Shown one piece after another: positions 10,946 through 23,100 of a stretch of 64,000 nt of DNA. Positions within the stretch are counted from its first letter, which is position 1, and each line of letters starts with the position of its first letter. The translations under genes were made by a program, and so were the position numbers. This stretch comes from Hymenochaete sp. R1 (taxonomy: Eukaryota; Basidiomycota; Agaricomycetes; Hymenochaetales; Hymenochaetaceae), in contig JAFREE010000034.1 of the NCBI GenBank assembly GCA_019400425.1, positions 62,001 through 126,000 of the forward strand, given 5' to 3'. The notes under the pieces were generated by a model. The model had not been told where the DNA came from. It searched no databases and saw nothing but the letters and a program-made list of their open reading frames with translations.

Positions 10946-12118
10946 TCAAGCAAGGATCATCGCCGCAAGCAAGCCAGCACCAGCACCGACCGCAAACACC
11001 GAGCGTCCAGCCTTCTCCAACGCCCCACTCTCTGCCGTCGAGCTCCCAGACGCCGCACTGCCCGACGCTGTCCCGCTCCCGCTCGCAACAGACAGCGTGC
11101 TTGTTTCGACGGCGCTCGTGGCGGAGACGCTGGACGAGGCTGTGCCCTCCTCGACGGTGAAGTAGGTACCGGCGACGGGGCCCTCGAGCTTGGAGGAGGA
11201 GACGTAGTCCGAGAGGGAGAAGGTGGAGACACCTGTGTTGGGGGAGGAGAGGTCCTGCGGCGGGGAGAAGTCGGAGGGTTGGGTGTATAGGAGGATCACA
11301 TAGCTATGAGAGTGTGCGTGCGAGCGGGCGAATTTTTTTTTAGAAAGAAGAAAAAATAGAAAGTCAGATGTGAGATTGGGAACGGGTCGAGGAGGTGGAA
11401 GAGACGAACCGGTGAGCACCGCTGCCCTCGGGCGGGGCGGGACCAGCGTAGTCCGTAATAGCCGTCGCCGACGAGTTGGTCACGGTCTGATTACCACCGG
11501 ATGCTGATAGACCGACACCGACGCCGACACCGAAAACCCAATGCGAAGCGAACGAAACGCATAAAAATAAGCGAAAGGTAGACATCAGCCACACAATTAT
11601 TGTTAACACACACATTCCTCGAGGATCGAGGACGCAGGTGACGTACCGTCAGACAAGGAGACGCCGTTGAGGAGCCAGTGGCGCGTTTGGCCTTTGCTCT
11701 CGTCTGCGCCGACGACGTCGGCATCGACCATGGTGATCGTGAAGTTGCTTCCGAGTGTAACGGATGAGTTCGCAGGCGCGACAGTGACGGATGGCCATGC
11801 TTGCACCTCTAGAAAAAAGGGGGGAGGGAAGGGGGATGACAAAATTCAACACTCTGCGCTAACAGTCTTTACACATGTACTTCAAAGGTGCCACTTACGG
11901 TCCTTGGAGAACTGCTGGCCGGGCTGGATGGTGCCTACGCCGTCGAAAGAGACGGAGAGTGCTGCGACGGGGTCGAAGGAGGAGAGGAGGACCGGGACGA
12001 GGCCTGCGTTAGAGAAGTGGGCTTTGATGGCGGCGATGTCGAGTGCGGTGTCGTTGGCCGCGTCCTGGGCGAGGACGACGGAGAGGAGGGCGAGGGTGGT
12101 AAAGAGTGACTTGAACAT
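10946..12118 (-). CDS. Secreted GPI-anchored PEBP-like protein
   Basis: Phosphatidylethanolamine-binding-protein fold. Begins MFKSLFTTLALLSVVLAQ, a clear signal peptide (start 12116-12118). PEBP signatures: FTITMVDADVVG with TRHWLLNGV, and GPAPPEGSGAHRYVILLY, which aligns with the classic GPxPPxGTGxHRYVFLLY block. The C-terminal exon has a Ser/Thr/Ala-rich stalk and ends in a hydrophobic tail (VFAVGAGAGLLAAMILA) without basic residues, typical of a GPI attachment signal. It is therefore expected at the outer plasma membrane or wall. Four or so exons; the stop is at 10946-10948. The ligand is unknown. The DPDxP motif of cytosolic PEBPs is altered to DADVV, a divergence seen in fungal secreted forms. 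Confidence 0.87.
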
Positions 12119-12998
12119 TGTTGTTCTGGCGTTGCTGGTGCTTGAATGGAACGAAGGATCGAAGAGAACGAGTGGAAAGTGGAGAAAGACGGTGGATGAT
12201 GGACGTTGGGAGTCAAGAGAGTGAGGTGAAAAAAAAGGAATTTAATATTTAATTTCAAATGAAAAAGGGAAGGCCAAAGCCAAGCCAATTGAAGATGTTG
12301 GCTGTGCTCTCTGCTCTCTGGGCTCTTCTCCCGGGCGCTCACTTATTTAGTCCAGCCATCTCATCGTGGATTTCTCCATATATTAGCAAGAGAGTACTTG
12401 GGATAATCGTGGGTATGGACTGTTGATGTTACTCAAGCATTGAGAAGTGCGAGTGAGTGAGTGTATGCACGCATTGAAGCTGGTGAACCACGCCATCAGC
12501 ATCAGCTTCTCTCTCATATAATGCAACTGTGTCTCAATACAATGTATATAAATATATATTAATATATACAACTTTATACTATTCACTATTCAATGCTCTC
12601 GAGTCTTTATTTTTAATATGTATATTATATACATTATATATTGTATTATATAATATTTTGTATTACAAGAAATGTATTGCCTTCCATTCCGAGACGAGAA
12701 AGTCATCTATTTACGTAATCTGGTCATATGATTGATGGGTCTCCCACCCAGCAGCCAGGGACAGGACACACCCAAGACCAGACCCTCTTCTCCTCCCTTC
12801 CTCAACATCTTCCTCATCGTCCTTCTCCCCCTCTCCGAGCCCATCCATTCCTCTCCCCTCCTCCTCGTCGCCGTCGTCAACGTCCACCACACTGTATTCA
12901 GCCCCTCGACGCTCTCAATCCTTGCCAACTACCTTCGTCCGTTCTCCACATCTCCTCAAACTAATCCCATCTCTTCCTCTTCTCTCTTTCCATCTCTA
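12119..12998. other. Divergent spacer with an AT-rich island
   Basis: An 880-base region between the PEBP-like gene and GSK-3. It contains an AT-rich island at about 12530-12690, made of runs of TATA/ATAT with inverted symmetry. A strongly pyrimidine-rich leader (about 12780-12990) directly precedes the GSK-3 start, as is common in basidiomycete promoters. No gene supported. Confidence 0.6.
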
Positions 12999-14845
12999 AT
13001 GGCAAACCACGGCCCCATGAACGGTGTAAAGATCAACGGTCTGTCTCCCACACATCCCTATCTCCTCTCCTATTCATTATCCACATCCCTTCACCCCCTG
13101 AACAGCAATCGACGACCCCCATAAAGTCGTCAAGGTCGTCGCCTCAGATGGAAAGTCGGGTGACCAAAAAGAAGTCACGTACACAAACTGCAAAGTCATC
13201 GGAAACGGCTCTTTCGGGATCGTCTTCCAGGCCCGTCTCCTCGGCGGAACAGGCGATGGCCAGGACATCGCTATCAAGAAAGTCCTCCAGGACAAACGCT
13301 TCAAGGTCCGTACTCCTTCTCATTCCCATTTACCTTCCGCCTCGCTCTTCCCCGCGACCCCCCGCCTTTTCGGCCGGATATGGACATACCGCGGTCCTCT
13401 CACACACAATCAATCTCCTCGCTTTTTTTTTGCTCCTGTCGTCTTCGACTCACTCGATGGCTTCTACTTTCCACATTCTAGAACCGCGAGCTCCAAATAA
13501 TGAGACTCGTCTCTCATCCCAACGTCGTCGACCTCAAAGCATTTTTCTACTCCAACGGGGACAAGGTGCGTCATCTCGGATCTTGACTCGTGTGTTCACG
13601 GTGCTTGTATGCTCATGTCCAACACGTTCCGCCTCCATGCTTGCTTGCTTTGCTGATTGCAGAAGGACGAAGTCTACCTCAATCTTGTACTCGAATATGT
13701 CCCCGAAACCGTCTACCGCGCCTCCAGACACTACGTCAAGTTGAAACAACCCATGCCCACCCTCCAAATTAAACTGTACATGTACCAACTCCTCCGTTCG
13801 CTCGCTTACATACATTCTGTCGGCATCTGTCATCGTGACATTAAGCCGCAAAACTTGCTCCTCAACCCCTCGACGGGCGTTCTCAAATTGTGCGATTTTG
13901 GGTCGGCGAAGATCCTCGTCGCGGGCGAGCCCAACGTCAGCTACATTTGCTCGCGGTATTATCGTGCACCAGAGTTGATCTTCGGTGCCACAAACTACAC
14001 TACCAACATCGGTGCGTGTTAAATTTTTGTGTGATGCCAGTGGAGAAGGCGTTGCTGCCTGCATCGCATTAACCCCTGTTTCACCTTCGTATCTCATCTC
14101 ATCTCTCATTTTTTTAAAATAGATATCTGGTCGACGGGTTGTGTTATGGCTGAGCTGATGCTCGGTCAGCCGCTGTTCCCTGGCGAAAGCGGGATCGATC
14201 AACTCGTAGAAATCATCAAGGTGCTCGGCACACCTTCCAGAGACCAGATCAAGACGATGAACCCGAATTACATGGAACACAAGTTCCCGCAGATCAAGCC
14301 GCATCCGTTCCACAAGGTGAGTGAGAGGGAAGCAGTTTCTCCCCCCTTCTTTTCTTCTTGGGTCACCAACATCAAACCTTAATGTGCTTTGAGAGGGGGA
14401 GGACCCGATTTGAACTTGTATTGAATTGAGCTGTTGACCCAAATTCATTTTAGGTGTTCCGCCCTCGCACAACGCCGGAATCCATCGATCTCGTAGCAAA
14501 GCTGTTGGAGTACACACCCGAGGCGCGATTGAGTGCAGTCGAGTCCATGTGTCATCCGTTCTTCGATGAGTTGAGGGTGGAGGGTATGCGGATGCCGAAC
14601 GGGAAGGACTTCCCGAGATTGTTTGATTTCACGAGAGAGGGTAAGCAAAGCCTCCTCATCTTCTATTTCTATTTCAATGGGTGTGGTGTTGACTCAATCG
14701 ATCCCGTTCAGAACTCTCGATCCGACCGGACCTCAATCGGCAGCTCGTTCCGCCGCATTGCGACACCGAGCTGCAGACACGGGGGATCGAGCTGGGCAAC
14801 TTTTCGCCGATACCACTAGAACAACTGAGGATTACGCTGGATTAG
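12999..14845 (+). CDS. Glycogen synthase kinase-3 (GSK-3/Shaggy) Ser/Thr kinase
   Basis: CMGC-group kinase. Exon 1 (12999-13038) gives [13 protein letters not shown], joined to [17 protein letters not shown]. Kinase features: glycine loop [17 protein letters not shown] lysine in [29 protein letters not shown] (C helix), catalytic [17 protein letters not shown], and activation loop [16 protein letters not shown], including the regulatory tyrosine. The C-lobe continues [21 protein letters not shown], and the protein ends [17 protein letters not shown]. About 400 residues in seven exons, close to family length. GSK-3 phosphorylates primed substrates in nutrient, stress and cell-fate signalling. 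All catalytic residues are intact. Confidence 0.97.
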
Positions 14846-15812
14846 AGAGGCCATGCGATGCTATGACGCTTTCACTCACCCGTCTCCTTACTTGCCAACG
14901 ATGCCTCCCGAACCACCTTGCCTTGCCCTGTCCATCTATGCTTTCCACCGGCGGTCGCGACAGTCGATAACCGTGTATCTGTAGCCCGCAGGACGAGCAC
15001 CATCCCCTACTCTGATCTTTCTATCACGTCCTGCACCAAATATACGAAGAAACCATAACCGAAAAGAAAAGAAAAAAGACGAAACGACCATTACCATCCA
15101 GGGTAGCTTATAGCGATTGGAGCTGGGCTTGAGTAAGTGTGGGGAATCGAGGGGTGGGAAGTTTGGGTTGGACTGTTTTCTGGGCTGGCGGTGCGGGGGA
15201 TATGCGCTTGCGTTGCGAGTTTTTGCTGTTTCGTTTCCCTTCCGATTGTTTGCTTGTGCGCGTATCATTGTCATCAGTACTGTGTGTATCCTCCGTGTGT
15301 TTTATTCCCTTCACCTTCTATTTCTTTTCTGTTCTTTTTCTCCCCTCTTTTCGTCTGTGCGCACGCTTGCCCGATACTTGTTGCCCTACATACGATACGA
15401 AACTGATTTTGCCTCTACATGAATCATCATGATGTGGAAGTGAGAGTGAATGACGTAATAGTTACATAAGGATTACGTGACCATTCGCCATGATGAATCA
15501 AAAGCGCGTGCTACTCCAGATTGAGAGACTTGGCGCTTGAATGATCGACACTGACGCCTTCATTAACTTTCCTTAACTTGTTCTCTCGCCTCTCCTCATC
15601 CTCTCCTCCCCCGCATCTTGTTCCTCATCCACCATCGTCCCCTCCCTTTGTCTTTCTTTGTTTCCACCGTCAACGACAGCATAAACAACACTGAGGGCGA
15701 CATAAACCGTTAACGAGCTCCGCGGTGGAACTCGAATCATCAAGTATACAATAAACAACCTGCATCCTCAAGAAACCTCAGCGACAGCGACAACTCCCAC
15801 TCCGCTTCGACC
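14846..15812. other. Intergenic region, no gene seen
   Basis: About 970 bases between two plus-strand genes: the 3' region of GSK-3, then a pyrimidine-rich leader (15575-15660) of the MET30-like gene. Open frames near 15117-15432 are short, overlap in three frames and look like nothing known. Confidence 0.55.
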
Positions 15813-18597
15813 ATGACTCTAGCCACCTCGTCGAACCCCGTCTCCGACCCATGCGACACCATCCCAACCCCTCGACACATCCGCATCCCAGGCCGGACCC
15901 GTTCCACGCTCTCGCGCTCCCCTTCTCCCCTATCCTCCCCTCCGGACGTAGATATGCACACCTCTTTTGAGATCGTCCGTCCTGAGGAAGTCCAGCATGG
16001 GGCTGTTGCGGATGGCGGTGAGAGCGATAGCGAGCATGAGCATGCACGTCGGGGTATTGTTGGGGACTTGAAGGTTGATGACGTTGGAGGTGGTGGGAAT
16101 GTGAGCGGGAGTCGGATGGTGGGTGTTGGTGGTGCGTCGGGCCTGCTGGGCCAGGGAGAGGGAGGGAACGTCGATGGTGCGAAGGGTGTAGTTGGGGCTG
16201 GGGCTGCTCAACCGCCTGCGAGGAAACTCTGTGTACGGCATCAACGAATGGCGGATGAAGGGATGAATCTCAAGTTGCAGCAGGTATGTGTGTTGTTTCC
16301 TTTGATCTTTGTGCGCTTGACCGCAGAGGACACTTACTCATATATTTGACTTCACGAACGTTTCCTTAGTCTCTCGATGCCCTCTCCCTCGAAGACCGCG
16401 AAGTAGTCAACACCGTCTGGTCCAATTTCAGCTCGTCACCCCACTCCCGCCGAGAAGTCATCATCAAAGGCATCCTCACAATGTGCTGCTTCTCCCAACT
16501 CTCGATGGTCTCCAACGAACTCCAATCCATCATCCGCATCGACCCCTTCTCCGTCCTCGCGAACGAGCTCGCCATCAAGATCCTCGGATACCTCGACGCG
16601 ATCTCGCTCTGCCGCGCGGCACAGGTGAGCAAGTGCTGGCGGAAGGTTGCGGACGACGATGTGCTGTGGAAGAGCATATGTGAGCAGCATATTGGGCAGA
16701 AGTGCCATAAGTGCGGGTGGGGTCTGCCGATGCTGGAGAGAAGGAGACGCATCAAGGTCCCGCCTACGCCTCCGCCCGAGGGCTCGCTTTCGTCGTACTT
16801 CAAACGGGATTTGGAAGACCATCGGCGTCATGAGGATGGGCAACCACCGCTGAAGCGAATGCGCTCTGAGTCTTCAGAGATCTCGGACGTGGGTGCACAT
16901 GACCATCTACCATCCCCAACTGCCCAATCCTCTTCCTCCTCCACCTTCGCCTCCGACTCCAACAACACCGACACCTCTGAAACATGCAACAGAAGCAAAG
17001 ACAGCGTACGGTGTGTGCCCTCTCCCAAGATGATCACACGTCCCTGGAAAGATGTCTACAGCGAACGTCTCACCATCGAGCGTAACTGGCGGCGCGGGCG
17101 CTGCAGCGTGCGCGTCCTCCGGGGGCACACGGATGGCGTCATGTGTCTCCAATTCAGCGAGACATTGCACCATCCTTCATTCCCAGTGCTCATCACAGGC
17201 TCGTACGACCGCACTGCGCGCGTCTGGAACCTTGAGACCGGGACTGAAATACGGTGTCTCGTAGGGCACGCGCGGGCCGTCCGGGCGCTTCAGTTTGATG
17301 AGGCAAAGCTGATTACGGGGAGCATGGATAGCACGATGCGCGTGTGGAATTGGAGGACGGGGAAGTGTATTAGGGTGCTGGAGGGGCATACGGAGGGGAT
17401 CGTCAGCCTTAACTTTGACTCGAATCTACTGGCGAGTGGGTCTGTCGATCGGACGGTTAAGATATGGAACCTGAGGACGGGCGAGTGCTTCACGCTTCGT
17501 GGGCACCGCGACTGGGTCAACTCTGTCCAGCTTTGGGACTCCAGCCAGGGAGTAGACAGCAACGGGTGCGTCGTGTCTTCTACTACGTCACCGACGTCCC
17601 CGTCGTCCGCCACCGCCGGAACGGGAAACACATGCCCATCGTCGTCGACGTCCAATATCGATCCAGGCAAGATGCTCTTCTCGGGCTCCGACGACGGCTC
17701 GATCATCCTCTGGGACCTCACGCTCCGATCTATCGTGCGCACCTTCACGGGCCACGTCGGGCAAGTGCAGAGCGTCAAGCTGGTGTACGATAACGTCCCC
17801 TGTGAGGATGAAGAGACGCTCAGACCATCATCATCGCGGGACCCGCGCTCGACACTTCCGTCGGGGTTCCCGGGCTTCGCACCGGCTTCTGTATCTCTTC
17901 CTAGTCCCCCTGCACCAGACCATCCAGGCTTCGACGACCCGGCTTTCGAGCCCCCGACAGGCTTCGACCCCTACGCATACCGTTCCTCACCCCGCGTCCC
18001 TCCCCCTCATTCCGGCGGATTCTCCCATACCTCTTCCTCCTTATCATCTCGAAACACCACCCGTTCACCAAACGCAACCTCAACTCGTCGTTCCGCAAGC
18101 CCTCACTCCGCCCCCGCCGCCGTCATCAGGAAGCCGAAGCCGATCCTCATCTCGGGCAGCCTGGATAATACGATCCGGGTGTGGGACGTCGAGACGGGGA
18201 AGGCGTTGACGACGATGTTTGGGCATATCGAGGGTGTGTGGGCTGTTGCGACGGATCGGCTGCGACTTGTGAGCGCGAGTCATGACCGGACGATCAAGGT
18301 GAGGCATTCTCTTCTCATTTCAGTCTTTCTTCACCATTCTCCTGTTTCTGTTTCTGTTTCTGTTTCTTCTTCCAAATTCATGTTCTCATGATTAATTCTG
18401 TGACCTTTACTGACCGACCCACGCTTCCACGCTTGTCATTCCGCGTTGCTTTGTAGGTCTGGATGCGCGAAGAGAACCGGTGCATGGCGACGCTCGTGGG
18501 TCATCGGGGCGCCGTCACCTGCCTTGCGCTCGGGGACGACAAGATCGTATCTGGCAGCGACGACAGTGATGTCCGCATATGGAACTTCGCAGAGTGA
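15813..18597 (+). CDS. F-box/WD40 SCF ubiquitin-ligase subunit, Met30/SconB type
   Basis: Three exons (15813-16283, 16370-18298, 18457-18597) encode about 846 residues. Residues 1-155 are Ser/Pro- and Gly/Val-rich. Then come the conserved SLEDREVVNTVWSNFSSS region and an F-box (DPFSVLANELAIKILGYLDAI...AAQVSKCWRKVADDDVLWK). The signature CHKCGWGLPMLERRR follows, which is diagnostic of Met30/SconB rather than Cdc4. Seven WD repeats follow, ending VRIWNFAE. Two low-complexity insertions interrupt the propeller: a short Ser/Thr one (about 17560-17650) and a longer Ser/Pro one (about 17800-18120). In fungi this protein directs SCF ubiquitination in sulfur metabolite repression and cell-cycle control. 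The first intron (16284-16369) is canonical. Confidence 0.93.
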
Positions 18598-20143
18598 TGT
18601 CTTTTCTTATCCAGGTTCTGGTCTGGTGGCATTTACTTGCCTGGACCTCGACATTAAACGAATGCGGCTGTTTGGCGCTGCTTGTTTGATTGGATTTTGT
18701 TCGCTTTTTGGTCTGCGAAGCTCCCCTACCACATCACGAGCTCCACAAATACGAAACATCGTTGACTTCCTGACCCCCCCCCCCCCCTCCCTTCTTTCTC
18801 ACCTCACCTCTTCGTCTTCTCCATAATACCTCTCCCACCCGCCCACCCTACCCAAATCCTACTCTTTCCCTCATCAACTTCAATTATGCATCCACACCCA
18901 CACATTCCCAGTCTCATCCTTTGCACAACTTCCCTCTCAGACTTAGCAGTCACACATTCTACACATCACTATAGTACATGTTACCGTAACATATTCCCTA
19001 AGTGCCAGCGCCAGCATCCATTACCTTTTTTTTTCTTTTTACCGTTCTCCTCCTTACCCAATGCCTGTGCGCGTATGTGACCATGTATCATCACCTCACC
19101 TCACTTCACTTCACTTCATTTCACCTCGTCCTCGTGCATGTGGCCTTTGCGATTCTCTCACGCAAACTGTAATAACTGAAGAAATCTATCAACTCGATTC
19201 GATTCGACTCAGTGCATTTATATCGGATCTTTCATCACACAAAAAAGGGTCCACAAATTCTAGGAATTAGGAATAATCGGACGCGAAACAAGTCGACACG
19301 AAAAAGAAATATGGTGATAATTTATGAGATGAGGTTACCGGTAGTGAATCGTGAATGAATATTCAAGTTAATGAACAAACGAACGAACGACCAGTGGGTC
19401 CCGCCACCTGTCTGAGTCTGAGTCTGAAGTAACATAAACCTGAACTTGGAGTAACTCGTACAATATCCATACAGAAAAAGCGACTTTCCAATAAGCTTAA
19501 CAACAGTGACAAAAGAGACAGAATCCATAAGCGAGCGAAAAAAAAGGGGGAAGGGGGGAGATGCGCAAATGGGAATGGAACGAAAGAAGTAAAACTAAAG
19601 ATAAGACGAAGTTGAAGATATAAATGCAATTTATCAATAAATAAACATATAAAAAATACAAGAATGGATATGGTATGATGGGAAACATATGATCTAACGG
19701 AATGTCGCGCATCGCGAAAGCTGCCATGGTGTGATGATGATGATTAGACGTGAAGAGTTGCAAGGGGTTGTAGATGAGGGTGGTATACATAATACAGTAC
19801 AACAAGGTATCCGGGATGAGATGAGATGAGATGAGATGGAGAAGAGAACTTGAAGTTGGACAAAAGGTAAGAGGCAATTGGAAAGCAGACGTGAGATATG
19901 AGTCGAATATAAGGTATAAAACAACTTGAAGATATACTGAGAAGGCGAGGATGAAAAACGAGGCGTAATCAACATATGGAGACGAGATGTGGGAAACAAA
20001 AAAAAAAGGAAAAGGAAAGAAAAAAAGATACAGCGAATATATCAAATATCACCTTCCGCCCAGGAATAAACAACCTAGGGCCCGCATACGCATGCATACA
20101 TCAAAAAACAATCCAATGAACCAAAGCACACTTGACTTTTCCT
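18598..20143. other. Convergent intergenic region with simple repeats
   Basis: About 1.5 kb between convergent genes, so mostly 3' untranslated or spacer DNA. It holds a 14-base C run (18774-18787), tandem TCACCTCACT-like pentamers (about 19088-19130) and GAGAT pentamers (about 19816-19838). A minus-strand open frame (19497-20045) reads as a Phe/Leu/Tyr/Ser-rich string from pyrimidine-rich DNA and is not credible as a gene. Confidence 0.6.
18774..18787 (+). repeat. Poly-C homopolymer, 14 bases
   Basis: A run of 14 C in the 3' region after the MET30-like gene. Prone to sequencing-length error. No function inferred. Confidence 0.9.
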
Positions 20144-23100
20144 TCATCGATGCCTCCGAGCCGGCTCAACCCTAAACCCAACCTCCTCCAACTCACCCAC
20201 CCGATTCCTCCAATGCTCTCGCTCCTCCGCGCCCAACCGCCGACTGCGTGCCTCCAGCATATCCTCCGCCCTCGTATCAAGCTTCACTCGCGCAAGACGC
20301 TCCTCGACAAACGCTCGCACGTCGCGCGTGCGTGCTTGGGCGTGCATGACGTCGATGTCTGGGCTGCTGGCGTTGGGGGGTAAGTGTGGGTTTGAGCCGG
20401 AAGTGACGGCAGGTGTGGATGAGGAGGTTGCGTTGGAGGAAGCTCGTTCGCGCGTCTGGGTAGAATCGACAGACCGCCTGCCGAATCTGAAAAACGAGCG
20501 ACTCGGGCTTGAGTTCTGGGTTTGGGTTTGGGTCTGGATGGGGCTATGCCGTTCTGAGGCGTTCTGATCTGGGCTTTGACTGGGAGCGCTGGGTGGAGGT
20601 CGTTGGTAAGCTAAACTTGCTACAATGGCTCGGTAAATGCGCAGGAACTTCTCGAAGTTTATGGTGTTTAGTTCTTTGTCTTTGAAGGTATTTCCCGTTT
20701 CGAAGATGGCGGCTATATCTTTAAGGTGGACAGCTAAAGGAAAAGATGTAAGTCGTTGCGTGATGCATAGCGTACATGACCGAGCTCACCAAGAATGGGC
20801 ACGCAAGACTTCGAATTCCCTGGGTTTGGCAGAGCATCCTTATACGCCGCATTGGAGTGTTTCACGTCAAGCAGCTTCGACATCCTCTCCAGATCGTGTT
20901 TAAATTCCTTTTCCTCCAAGCACTTTCGCGTCAAAATTAGACGCGAGACTTCACGAGATTCGATGCCGACCATGATAGCGGACATAGATGAGAAATTGTT
21001 CTGATTCCGGCATTCCTAATTTTCACTGCTCGTTAGAAATGGGATTTCGTCTACCGAAAAGGGGGAAATCTTACGATAGCCACCCGTATGAAGAAGCTCA
21101 ACTTCTCTTTCCGGAGTTCAACCCTATTCTCCCTCATAATATAGTCCTTCACCAATTTTCTAATCCGGTTATTAGCAGACGAGGCATCTGCAACCTTGTT
21201 ATCTTCAGCTAAGTAGGTATGGTCCTGCTGGAAGAGAAGGTGGGAGATGATATCTGTGGGTGTGATCAATCTGTACCTGTCACCTTCGTATACGCCAAGA
21301 GCGGATGCCAATTCTTTGTGTGTTATGCTCGGCGAGTTTGCACCAGACTTGACCGAATCACTACGGGAAGGGCCAGAAGATACCGAGCCTTGCCTAGTAT
21401 GATGCTTCAAGAAAAGAGTCAGAAGGCAATGGAATACAACGATATACCAGTGCACTTACGAGTTTGTCAATTGTCGAAATTAGTTCACGCGCAGCATTGA
21501 TGGATGCCTCTGGAGCGGTGATAGTCCTAAGGAAGAGACGAAGATGATCAAGGTCATGACTATCCAGAGCCTGCTCATAATGACCGCTTAGCCACTGCTT
21601 GAGGATATTGATGACCCTAGTAAGCTACGTCAATATCATGCACACACACTATGAGCAAGAAGGGACTTACATGAAACGGACGTGGATCCGTTCCTCCGTA
21701 CCAGTCATATCTGCCATCAAATAGCGATATAATAGCAGACGAAGGACATCTCTCGCGGATGCAAAAAGTCTGTGGGTAGTGAGGAACGCCTCACGGAATA
21801 TCTCGTCCTTTGCATAACCTGAAACGGTATGATCAGTCATCAACAGCCTTCATATACCGAGTTGTCTTCCTCACCACCGGGTGTATCCTTCAACAACTGG
21901 CTCACCAGCGCATTCAACGATCCACTACGTGCCGTATGTAAGAGTTCTTCATTCTTGACTATGACGAAATATACTCACTATTTCACATATCCGTCCCTAT
22001 CTAGCTTCACCGCTGCTTCGCGCAAGTCCAAGTTTTTGAACTCTAAAAGCGGGTTCCTTGGCGGGTGTTGAGACGGTCCGCCATCATTGATATCGACATC
22101 TATCTCGGCATCCGCGTCTTCCAAACTCGAGGACCCGTACCGATCGTAACCGTGCGCATCCCCTGGCCTATGACTGCCAGCTCTTAGAGAATTGGAATTG
22201 AGAGAGCTCGGAAGGGTTGATGAGAAGGACAACAGCAATGATCCACCTCCATTATCATTATTCATGTCCGAAGCCTCACTCCTACCACCAACCGCCAAAT
22301 TAGAGGGTCGCGAGACGAAAGTCCACCCCTCACGCCCTCCACTGTCAACTGAACGAGGCAGCCCATCCACGCTCCCACTTTCGCTCTGGTCGCGACCTGG
22401 AATAATGAACGTTGTGTGCTCCGGGTCCGGCGTCAACACCACTTTCGTGTTGTCGTGCAGATCGACCAAATTTTCTGCAAAGCTTCCATCGCGCGAATCT
22501 CGGCTTGTCCGGCTACTTTCCTCAAGGACTTGCGGTAGCGAGCGAGTCGAAGTCAAATGCGGAGCTTGAATTAGTTGTGGCGGACCGGGCGGTGCGTCGA
22601 GCAGATTCCGCGGACGTGACGCAGTTAACCCAGAGACGGGCCGCGTCGTCATGGGCGGAATGCGTCCCGCCTGCTTCAGCGACCCAAAACTCGGAGTCCG
22701 ATTCCCGCTTTGCAGGCTCGCATTTGATTCTGACGGTCTTCGTAAGATTTCAGACGCAGTGGAGCCTGCACCAGACGAAGGAGTACGGGCGATGAAGCCA
22801 TTGATTGTACCGCCGGAGGTCTGTTTCCTTGGCATATCCGGCGTCAGAGGCCTCCAAATATCTTGAGGAACCCCCATTTCCTTCTGAGGAGAAGAAGAGA
22901 GTAAAGAAGGCGAGCTTGACTTCGAGGAAGAGGGAGGCGTCAGTGACAGCCCTGGTACTGTCAAATTCTTCGAAGGCCGAATCGGGATGGGAGGAGACGA
23001 CGAAATCTCTTTCGGTGCGGACGCGGGGGAACCCGTGAACGGGCCGTCAAGCACAGTCGCACGAGAAGGTGATGTTGTCGTGCCCCATCCCAAGCCATTA

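Noticed and set aside
15117..15432. Three overlapping plus-strand frames after GSK-3
   Set aside because: Frames overlap in all registers, are Cys/Phe/Leu-rich and lack any known motif; 3' untranslated DNA is the simpler reading.
18342..18367. GTTTCT hexamer repeat in the last MET30-like intron
   Set aside because: Short pyrimidine-biased microsatellite inside an intron; no sign of function.
19088..19130. Tandem TCACT/TCACC pentamers and GAGAT pentamers (also 19816-19838) as a CRISPR-like or telomeric array
   Set aside because: Units are only five bases with no spacers and no telomere unit; plain microsatellites in a 3' spacer.
19497..20045. Minus-strand open frame of 182 codons downstream of MET30-like gene
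   Set aside because: Composition is Phe/Leu/Tyr/Ser only, derived from pyrimidine-rich DNA between two convergent genes; no family likeness and no splice logic.
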